Below are positions 1 through 5,494 of a stretch of 16,849 nt of DNA, piece by piece. Origin of the DNA: an uncultured Gemmatimonadota bacterium (GTDB lineage: Bacteria > Gemmatimonadota > Gemmatimonadetes > Gemmatimonadales > GWC2-71-9); assembly GCA_937961295.1 (NCBI GenBank), contig CALGOK010000179.1, forward strand, positions 1 through 16,849, given 5' to 3'. Both the position numbers and the translations under genes were made by a program. The first letter of the stretch is position 1, and the number at the start of each line of letters is the position of its first letter. Under the pieces are notes generated by a model. That model was not told the origin of the DNA and made no database searches. It worked only from the letters and a program-made list of their open reading frames with translations.

Positions 1-504
1 ACCGAACGCGTAGGTCTCGGGCTTGAGCCAGCCCTCGACGGTGGCCCCGGGAATGCCGAACTCCTCGCGCAGCGCGCTGTCGCGCGCCGCGGCCCAGATG
101 GAGTCGCGCGGGATCTCGAGCTGGCGCTCGGCATTGCGCGCGAAGTCCCAGAGGGTGCCGCCTTCGGGCAGCGTGAGGGTGAACCGGACGGCGTCGCCCT
201 CGGCGAGCTGGGCCAGGATGTCGCCGGCGGAGGTTCCGGGCACGATCTCGTAGATCCCCGGCTGGATGCGGCGATGCGTTCCGCGGAGCCGGCCAAGGAC
301 CTTGAACCATCCCTTGTTCGCGATGACGCCGCGCGCCTCGAGCGACTCGGCCACGGCACCGAGCGAGCTGCCGGGTGGCACGCCGACCCGGACGGCGGGG
401 CCTTCCTCGACCGATCCGCAGGCGGCCACCGCAAGCAGGATCGAGAGCGTGAGATGGTGTCGGGCCGGGGCGTGGGGGCACTGCGCTCCTGGCCGGCCGC
501 TCAT
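1..504 (-). CDS. mltG: Endolytic murein transglycosylase MltG/YceG, 5' part only (runs off left edge)
   Basis: MltG cleaves nascent peptidoglycan glycan strands at the inner-membrane face and sets glycan chain length. My translation gives 168 codons open to base 1. The N-terminus has a hydrophobic stretch (about residues 18-28) ending in a lipobox-like VAAC with Cys29. A LysM-like region follows (VPPGSSLGAVAESL), then the YceG pattern GIYEI, LTLPEG and EGWLKPETYAFG, equivalent to the EGWLFPDTY signature just before the catalytic Glu region, which lies outside the window. Start ATG at 504-502 is chosen because GGGAG sits 8 nt upstream. It lies downstream of ruvX, a very common yqgF-mltG pairing that supports the call. 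Odd points: family members normally have a single N-terminal membrane helix, whereas here the helix ends in a possible lipidation Cys, and the first codons overlap one arm of an inverted repeat. Confidence 0.88.
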   Translation of the reverse strand, partial: MSGRPGAQCPHAPARHHLTLSILLAVAACGSVEEGPAVRVGVPPGSSLGAVAESLEARGVIANKGWFKVLGRLRGTHRRIQPGIYEIVPGTSAGDILAQLAEGDAVRFTLTLPEGGTLWDFARNAERQLEIPRDSIWAAARDSALREEFGIPGATVEGWLKPETYAFG

Positions 505-672
505 GCGGTGGTCTCCCGTCGAGGGCGAAGGGCCGGAGCATGCGCTCCGTGCCCCCACGCCCCCGCCTGTTGGCGAATCGGCTGGCGAGGGCGGTGCGGG
601 GGGCGAAGCGGATGCTCCGGCCGCTGGCGCTCGCCGGGACGTGGGCGAACGCACGGCCGGCCAGGAGCGCAG
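481..672. repeat. 19-bp perfect inverted repeat with nested smaller inverted repeats between ruvX and mltG
   Basis: Arms at 481-499 (ctgcgctcctggccggccg) and 654-672 are exact reverse complements. Nested or overlapping pairs are 467-481 with 549-563 (15 bp, ggggcgtgggggcac) and 531-541 with 612-622 (11 bp, ggccggagcat). Short direct copies also occur: tgcgctcc at 482-489 and 541-548, and gggcgaag at 523-530 and 601-608. The left arm lies inside the first codons of mltG. Its origin is unknown; it could be REP-like or a decayed small insertion. Confidence 0.75.
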
Positions 673-709
673 CCCCCCGCACCGCCATCACACGCGAAAG
701 CGCGCACCG
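505..709. other. ruvX-mltG intergenic segment, no convincing gene
   Basis: This 205-nt minus-strand gap is occupied mainly by the inverted and direct repeats. A 70-codon frame (GTG at 713, stop at 501-503) overlaps the ruvX stop by four bases (GTGA) and the mltG start by four bases (ATGA). It could therefore carry ribosomes from ruvX to mltG. Its product would be Arg/Pro/Gly-rich with no recognisable domain, so I do not call it a gene. mltG has its own Shine-Dalgarno sequence. Confidence 0.5.
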
Positions 710-1162
710 TCACGACGACGCTCTCCGCGACTCGAGCCAGCGCTCCAGCAGCACCGCCGCGGCCATGGCGTCAACGTCGTGCTTGCGCGACGCCGGTGAG
801 ACACCGCGAGCGATCAGGCGTTCCGAGGCCTCGGTGGTGGTGAACGATTCGTCGAGCCAGTCGAGCGGAAGCCCGCTGCGGGCGGCGAACAGCTCACCCA
901 TCTCGCGCGCGGCATGCGCCGCGTCGCCTGCCGCTCCAGTATCGTCCAGGGGCAGCCCGACCAGCAATCCGACCGGGTGCTCGCGCTCGACCAGGTCGAG
1001 AAACGCGCCGAGCGGGAGCCGCTTGCCGGTGCGCCGGCGAAGCACCGCGAGCGGCGTGGCGAGCAGCTGGGTCTCGTCGGAAATGGCCACGCCGATGCGA
1101 TTGATGCCCCAGTCGAGGGCGAGGATGCGGCCGGTGGGCGGGATGGGGGGCGTCAGAGCCAT
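710..1162 (-). CDS. ruvX: RuvX/YqgF family Holliday-junction resolvase-like nuclease
   Basis: A 150-residue RNase H-fold protein of the YqgF family, which has been linked to Holliday junction resolution and to 16S rRNA 5'-end maturation. The core starts with LALDWGINRIGVAIS: Asp17 is the first metal ligand and the usual D-x-G-x-K-R-I-G motif appears as DWGINRIG. It continues with VGLLVGLPLDD, then LDWLDESFTTTEA (acidic second site) and HDVDAMAAAVLLERWL (third acidic site), so all family blocks are present. Length is normal. ATG at 1162-1160 is the only reasonable start, but no Shine-Dalgarno sequence is visible; two mutually exclusive hairpins sit directly upstream. It lies between rho and mltG on the same strand, probably one transcription unit. 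Confidence 0.93.
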   Translation of the reverse strand: MALTPPIPPTGRILALDWGINRIGVAISDETQLLATPLAVLRRRTGKRLPLGAFLDLVEREHPVGLLVGLPLDDTGAAGDAAHAAREMGELFAARSGLPLDWLDESFTTTEASERLIARGVSPASRKHDVDAMAAAVLLERWLESRRASS

Positions 1163-1195
1163 GCGGCAGGATTGCCGCGCCGCACGCGGCGCGGC
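1163..1195 (-). promoter_or_regulatory. Pair of mutually exclusive hairpins between rho and ruvX
   Basis: Read on the minus strand, a 10-bp GC-only stem (1174-1183 with 1186-1195, 2-nt loop as drawn) is followed by a 6-bp stem (1163-1168 with 1173-1178, 4-nt loop) ending at the base before the ruvX ATG. The two share 1174-1178, so both cannot form at once. No U-run follows, so it is not a canonical intrinsic terminator of rho. It could attenuate transcription or control ruvX translation initiation, where a Shine-Dalgarno sequence is missing. Confidence 0.5.
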
Positions 1196-1229
1196 TGCTG
1201 TCAGGGCTCGAGCAGGCGGGCGCGTGCCG

Positions 1230-2477
1230 TCACTGCGCCATCGTCTTGAAGAACTCGGTGTTGGTCTTGGTGCGCTTCATCCGCTCGAGGAGGAACTCCA
1301 TCGCCTCGACGGTGGGCATGTCGGCCAGGAAGTTGCGCAGCAGGTAGACCTTGTTGAGCTCGTCCTTGTCGAGGAGCAGTTCTTCCTTGCGGGTGCCCGA
1401 GCGGTTGATGTCGATCGCGGGGTAGACCCGGCGATCGGCGAGCCGGCGGTCGAGGACGAGCTCGGCGTTGCCGGTTCCCTTGAACTCCTCGAAGATCACC
1501 TCGTCCATGCGCGAGCCGGTCTCGATCAGCGCGGTGGCGATGATGGTGAGCGACCCGCCGCCCTCGATGTTCCGCGCGGCGCCGAAGAAGCGCTTCGGCT
1601 TCTGGAGCGCGTTGGCGTCGACACCGCCGGAGAGGATCTTGCCGGAATGCGGCACCACCACGTTGTGGGCGCGCGCGAGCCGGGTGATCGAGTCGAGCAG
1701 GATCACCACGTCGCGGCCGTGCTCCACCAGTCGCCGGGCCTTCTCGATCACCATGTCGGCCACCTGGACGTGCCGGTCGGCCGGCTCGTCGAACGTCGAC
1801 GCGATCACTTCCGCGCGGACGTTCTCCTGCATGTCGGTCACCTCCTCGGGTCGCTCGTCGATGAGCAGCACGATGAGGTAGCACTCGGGGTGGTTGTCGG
1901 GGTTCGTGTTGGCGGCGTTCTGCAGCAGGACGGTCTTGCCCGCCTGGGGGGGGGGGACGATCAGGCCGCGCTGCCCCTTGCCGATCGGCGAGAGCAGGTC
2001 GACCACCCGCATCGAGAGGTCGTTGGACTTGTTCTCCAGGCGGATCCGCGAATCGGGGTAGCGCGGCTTGAGGTTGTCGAACGCGATCCGGCTCTTGGTC
2101 TTCTCCGGCTCCTCGTAGTTGACGCTCTCCACCTTGAGCAGGGCGAGGTAGCGCTCCCCCTCCTTGGGCGGGCGCACCTGGCCCTGGACGGTGTCGCCGG
2201 TGCGCAGGTCGAACCGCTTGATCTGGCTCGGGGAGACGTAGATGTCGTCCGGGCCGTAGAGGTAGTTCCAGTCCTGCGAGCGCAGGAAGCCGTAGCCCTC
2301 GGGCAGGATCTCGAGGACCCCTTCGCCCCGGATGACGGTGTCCTTGTCGAGCAGCGACTGCTCGATGCGGAAGATCAGGTCCTGCTTGCGGAGGCCCGAG
2401 TAGTTGGTGATGTTCAGCTCCGACGCCAGCTCATGCAGCTCGGCGACGGACTTCTGCTTCAGTTCGGCGATATCCAC
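1230..2477 (-). CDS. rho: Transcription termination factor Rho
   Basis: Hexameric RNA-dependent ATPase/helicase that terminates transcription. It has 415 residues, close to E. coli Rho (419). Order: Rho_N helical region (about 1-45, ELKQKSVAELHELASEL), cold-shock-type RNA-binding domain (about 50-115, GVLEILPEGYGFLRS and DDIYVSPSQI), and RecA-like ATPase. Walker A is GQRGLIVPPPQAGKT with Lys181. Further blocks are LLIDERPEEVTDMQ, STFDEP, VVILLDSITRLARA (Walker B), GGVDANALQKPKRFFGAARN and RSGTRKEELL. Start is GTG at 2477-2475, with GGAG six bases upstream. Oddity: the residue equivalent to E. coli Lys181 is Gln178, and three Pro codons in the P-loop are written as part of an uninterrupted 11-C tract (1946-1956). 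It is transcribed from its own promoter, with a leader of about 140 nt. Confidence 0.98.
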   Translation of the reverse strand: MDIAELKQKSVAELHELASELNITNYSGLRKQDLIFRIEQSLLDKDTVIRGEGVLEILPEGYGFLRSQDWNYLYGPDDIYVSPSQIKRFDLRTGDTVQGQVRPPKEGERYLALLKVESVNYEEPEKTKSRIAFDNLKPRYPDSRIRLENKSNDLSMRVVDLLSPIGKGQRGLIVPPPQAGKTVLLQNAANTNPDNHPECYLIVLLIDERPEEVTDMQENVRAEVIASTFDEPADRHVQVADMVIEKARRLVEHGRDVVILLDSITRLARAHNVVVPHSGKILSGGVDANALQKPKRFFGAARNIEGGGSLTIIATALIETGSRMDEVIFEEFKGTGNAELVLDRRLADRRVYPAIDINRSGTRKEELLLDKDELNKVYLLRNFLADMPTVEAMEFLLERMKRTKTNTEFFKTMAQ

Positions 2478-2627
2478 CGGTTTCTCCAGCGAGACAGTCG
2501 CGGCGGCCGCGTGATGGCGCGGGCTCTGGCGGCGACGAGGCGTTCAGCGTGTCGTGTGGCGTCGGACGGGAATCGCGCCGGATTGGGGCGCTGGTGACTG
2601 GCGGTCGAACGGAGGGATCGGACGATG

Positions 2628-2656
2628 AGGATATGAACCGGCCCCCGGTCCGTCAA
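2628..2656 (-). promoter_or_regulatory. Sigma70-type promoter of rho
   Basis: On the minus strand TTGACG (2656-2651) is followed by a 17-nt spacer and TATCCT (2633-2628). This matches 5/6 of the -35 and 4/6 of the -10 consensus at the optimal spacing. Transcription would start near 2621, giving a leader of about 144 nt before the rho GTG. rho is autoregulated by leader attenuation in several bacteria; whether that holds here cannot be seen. The site overlaps the divergent promoter region of the M50 protease gene. Confidence 0.6.
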
Positions 2657-2664
2657 GGTCGCCG

Positions 2665-3789
2665 GTGAGCGAGCCGGGGCATTTCTTCGCGTCATGGCGC
2701 TCCCAGACGCTGGCCGGCTCGCGACTGGTCATCGAGGGTGCGCTGCGGGCCGAGCATCGCGGCCCCTCGCCGGCGCTGCGGGAGTGGCTGGCCAGGTGGC
2801 CCGGCGCCTGGTACTGGGCCGACGACGCCCGGAGCCGCCTGGTGCTGGTGCAGGGCACCGCCCCGGCCCGGCCTGAGCGCTGGCTCTGGCACGGCGCCCT
2901 GCTGCTGCTCACCATCATCACCACGCTGGCCGCCGGGGCGATTCTCACCCACGCCTGGCGACCGACGGGGGCCTTCGGGCCGCTCGGAGGGGTCGCCGCG
3001 TTCATCGAGGCTGTGCGCGACGGCGGCTGGCGGCTGCTGCTCCCGGGATGGTCGTTCGCCGGACCGCTGCTCGCCATCCTGCTGGTGCACGAGGCCGCGC
3101 ACTACCTCGCCGCGCGCCGGTACGCCATCGACGTCTCGCCGCCCTATTTCCTGCCGGTCCCGCCGTCGCTGTCGCCCATCGGGACGCTCGGCGCGTTCAT
3201 CCGGATCCGGACGCCGGTGTACGATCGGCGCCAGCTGCTCGATGTCGGTGCCGCGGGTCCGCTGGCGGGGTTCGTCGTCGCCCTCGCCGTGCTCGCCTGG
3301 GGATACGGCGACTCGATCCGGGTCCCCGGCTCGGAACTTCACGCACCATCGCTGGTAGCGCTGGTGGGGCAGCCGATCGTGATCGGCGACTCGCTGCTCA
3401 CCGCGGTGCTGCGGGACTGGATCGTGCCGGGTGCCGGTCCGGTGGTGCTCTCTCCCGCGGCGTTCGCCGGCTGGGTGGGGATGTTCATCACCGCCCTGAA
3501 CCTGCTGCCACTGTCGCAGCTCGATGGGGGCCACGTGCTGTACGGCCTGGCGGGCCGCCGCCAGGTGGCGGTCGCGCTCGTCGCGGTGGCGGGGCTCCTC
3601 TGGCTGGGACGCGAGGCGCCGGTCTGGTGGGTGCTGGTGGCGCTCAGTTTTCTGATCGGTGACGGTCGGTGGGCGCACCCCGCCGTGATCGTCCCGGGCC
3701 GGCCGGTCCTGCGGCGCGGAGTGCTGGCCGGTGTCGCCTGCGCCGTGGTGTTCGTGCTTACCTTCGTGCCGGTCCCGTTCGGACGCTGA
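2665..3789 (+). CDS. Polytopic M50-family (site-2-protease type) zinc metalloprotease
   Basis: A 374-residue membrane protein. An N-terminal cytosolic-looking region of about 75 residues precedes the first hydrophobic segment (about 76-98). The zinc motif HEAAH (His142, Glu143, His146) lies in a hydrophobic helix, and the third ligand is in NLLPLSQLDGGH (Asp287). FLPVPPSLSPIGTLGAFIRI between them is the family's conserved GxxGAFI block, and GPLAGFVVAL is a further conserved helix. This is the S2P architecture that cleaves transmembrane segments of substrates such as anti-sigma factors, but the substrate is unknown. No PDZ domain is present, unlike RseP, so it resembles the PDZ-less EGY/S2P-type group. 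The GTG at 2665 is the best start; only a weak AAGG is upstream. It is divergent from rho and followed after 8 nt by the small histidine-domain gene. Confidence 0.88.
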   Translation: MSEPGHFFASWRSQTLAGSRLVIEGALRAEHRGPSPALREWLARWPGAWYWADDARSRLVLVQGTAPARPERWLWHGALLLLTIITTLAAGAILTHAWRPTGAFGPLGGVAAFIEAVRDGGWRLLLPGWSFAGPLLAILLVHEAAHYLAARRYAIDVSPPYFLPVPPSLSPIGTLGAFIRIRTPVYDRRQLLDVGAAGPLAGFVVALAVLAWGYGDSIRVPGSELHAPSLVALVGQPIVIGDSLLTAVLRDWIVPGAGPVVLSPAAFAGWVGMFITALNLLPLSQLDGGHVLYGLAGRRQVAVALVAVAGLLWLGREAPVWWVLVALSFLIGDGRWAHPAVIVPGRPVLRRGVLAGVACAVVFVLTFVPVPFGR

Positions 3790-3797
3790 GGTCGTCG

Positions 3798-3995
3798 ATG
3801 CCCGAGCTCGATCCCGTTGCCCATCTCCGCCACGCGATCGCCAACCCGCTCGCGGCGTTGCTGGCCGAGGTGCAGCTGTTGCTCATGGACGACGGGAATC
3901 TCGATGATGCGACGCGGCAGGCGCTGCGGGAGATCGAGCGGCTCGCGATCCGGATGCGGACGGTGCTGCGGGAGGCAAGGAGTGATGAGGCGTGA
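3798..3995 (+). CDS. Small stand-alone HisKA/DHp-like protein (65 aa)
   Basis: The 65 codons resemble the two-helix dimerisation and phosphoacceptor (DHp) domain of histidine kinases with nothing else attached. RHAIANPLAALLAEVQLLL matches the H-box pattern H-x-[IL]-x-[NT]-P-L with His12 as the candidate phosphoacceptor. It is followed by an acidic turn and a second helix (ATRQALREIERLAIRMRTVL). The residue after His, normally Glu or Asp and needed for autokinase chemistry, is Ala13, and there is no ATP-binding domain. If real, it would be a phosphotransfer or adaptor module rather than a kinase. The start ATG at 3798 has GAGG six bases upstream and lies 8 nt after the protease stop, which supports co-transcription. 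It could instead be a decayed kinase fragment. Confidence 0.65.
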   Translation: MPELDPVAHLRHAIANPLAALLAEVQLLLMDDGNLDDATRQALREIERLAIRMRTVLREARSDEA

Positions 3996-3998
3996 GGC

Positions 3999-4039
3999 GT
4001 GAGACGTGGGGGGAGTTGCATCCTCCCCCCACGTCTCAC
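3999..4039. terminator. 17-bp perfect hairpin between convergent genes
   Basis: Arms 3999-4015 (gtgagacgtggggggag) and 4023-4039 are exact reverse complements around a 7-nt loop. The element begins 3 nt after the small DHp-like gene on the plus strand and ends 10 nt before the stop of the antiporter gene on the minus strand, so it can serve as a two-way terminator. There is no uridine tract. The arms continue outward into imperfect repeats of the same motif (gtgaggc and gtgagac on the left, ctcacgactcaggactcac on the right). Confidence 0.65.
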
Positions 4040-4049
4040 GACTCAGGAC

Positions 4050-5381
4050 TCACTTCTCTTCGTCATCCCTCCGCTCGCCACTCACCAGGTCATCCACCGT
4101 CCCGATGTCCTGTCGCTTGCCCCGGACGATGGCCATCAGCTCGGCGATCCGGCTGCGGTCGCCGCTGGCCGCGCCGCGCGCGGCGCTCTGCAGGCCCCGC
4201 CGGGCCAGCCACGCCAGCCACGGCGGCGTGACGAACGTGGTGCCGATCACCATGATCATCAGGGCGCCGAACAGCTCCGGCGTGAGCGCCGCGGTGGCCA
4301 GTCCCATGCGCGCGAAGATGAGGCCCACCTCGCCGCGCGGCACCATGGCGGCGCCGACCAGCGCGTGCCGCATCGGGACCCAGAACGGGGCGTAGCCGGC
4401 GACGAACTTGCCGAGGATGCCGATCACCAGCAGGGAGCCGCCGAGCAGCAGCGACTCGGGGTGGATCATCGCGCGAATATCCACGGCGGCGCCGACCGAG
4501 GCGAAGAACACCGGCACGAAGAAGTGGCCGAGGGCGCTGGTGGAGTCCTCGATCGTCTCGCGCTGCGGGGTCCAGTGCAGGATCAGGCCGGCGGCGAACG
4601 CGCCGATGATCAGCGCCGACCCCCCGATGTCGGCGAGTGCGGCGAGCAGCAGCGCAAAGGCCAGCGCCAGCGCGCCGGTCGTGCCGCTGACCGGCAGCTT
4701 GTCGATCAGCGCGAAGAGCCGCGGGGCGAGGATCCCGCCGGCGGCGACGGCCACCACCAGGAACCCGACCGCCAGCGCGACGGTGCCGGCCACGGAACTC
4801 GGCGTGACGTCGCCGCCGCGCGCCATCGTGGCCACGACGGCCAGGATCACGAGCCCCGCCACGTCATCGAGGACGGCGGCGCCGAGGACCACCTTCCCCT
4901 CGCGGGTCTCGAGCGAGCCGAGGTCGCCGAGGATCCGGGCCGAGATGCCGATCGAGGTCGCCGTCATCGCGGCGCCGCAGACGATCGCCGGCATCATCTC
5001 CACGCCGAGCAGTCGTGCCGTGAAGTAGCCGGTGCCGAACGGCAGGACCACGCCCACCAGGCCGACTGATGCGGCGGCAGGGCCCACCTTGATCAGTCCG
5101 CCCAGGTCGGTGTGCAGCCCGATCTGGAACAGCAGGATCACCACGCCGAACTCGGCGAGGACGTGGATGAACGGATCGTTGGGATCGACGAAGCCGAGCA
5201 GCGACGGCCCGATGATGATGCCCGCGAGCAGCTCGCCGAGCACCGTGGGCTGGCCGATGCGGGTGGCCAGCGAGCCGCCGACGCGGGCGGCGGTCACCAG
5301 CGCCACCAGCATCAGGAAGACTCGCGTCACTTCGGCGGCGCCCTCGCTGGGTGCGCTCGCCAGGATGCCCAGATCGATCAC
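4050..5381 (-). CDS. CPA2-family monovalent cation/proton antiporter (KefB-like membrane domain)
   Basis: An integral membrane antiporter exchanging Na+ or K+ for H+. The 443 residues carry a dozen or so hydrophobic segments and CPA2 signatures: QPTVLGELLAGIIIGPSLLG (44-63), LLFQIGLHTDL, the TATSIGISARIL segment, and AAVLDDVAG with the Asp172-Asp173 pair expected in the ion-binding site. GHFFVPVFFASVGAAVDI and VPRGEVGLIFARMG follow in the second half. A short hydrophilic tail ends the protein; there is no TrkA-N/RCK regulatory domain. GTG at 5381-5379 is chosen with GGAG ten bases upstream. The frame stays open to 5609, but that extension is Arg/Pro-rich and would overlap the divergent ATPase gene. 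Ion specificity cannot be read from sequence. Confidence 0.88.
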   Translation of the reverse strand: MIDLGILASAPSEGAAEVTRVFLMLVALVTAARVGGSLATRIGQPTVLGELLAGIIIGPSLLGFVDPNDPFIHVLAEFGVVILLFQIGLHTDLGGLIKVGPAAASVGLVGVVLPFGTGYFTARLLGVEMMPAIVCGAAMTATSIGISARILGDLGSLETREGKVVLGAAVLDDVAGLVILAVVATMARGGDVTPSSVAGTVALAVGFLVVAVAAGGILAPRLFALIDKLPVSGTTGALALAFALLLAALADIGGSALIIGAFAAGLILHWTPQRETIEDSTSALGHFFVPVFFASVGAAVDIRAMIHPESLLLGGSLLVIGILGKFVAGYAPFWVPMRHALVGAAMVPRGEVGLIFARMGLATAALTPELFGALMIMVIGTTFVTPPWLAWLARRGLQSAARGAASGDRSRIAELMAIVRGKRQDIGTVDDLVSGERRDDEEK

Positions 5382-5475
5382 TCGGGTGTCACTCCGGCAG
5401 GGTCGGGGCCTCGCTTCGCCACCGACGTACGCGCGGCCGGGTGCGCGAGTTGCGGCGGGACGGACCCGACGAAGG

Positions 5476-5481
5476 TAATAT
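5476..5481 (+). promoter_or_regulatory. Candidate -10 element of the P1B ATPase gene (near-leaderless)
   Basis: TAATAT stands out in a GC-rich region. A start about 7 nt downstream would leave only some 6-8 nt before the ATG at 5495. That fits the absence of a Shine-Dalgarno sequence at the usual distance. No good -35 is seen at 16-18 nt (ttgcgg lies 20 nt upstream). The 113-bp region is shared with the divergent antiporter gene. Confidence 0.4.
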
Positions 5482-5494
5482 CCCCGGGATCGCG

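Noticed and set aside
501..713. 70-codon bridging frame between ruvX and mltG
   Set aside because: Arg/Pro-rich with no family resemblance and largely made of inverted-repeat sequence; noted only as possible translational coupling.
540..2597. 685-codon plus-strand open frame across ruvX and rho
   Set aside because: Antisense shadow of rho and ruvX in GC-rich DNA; no domain, while both minus-strand genes have complete conserved motifs.
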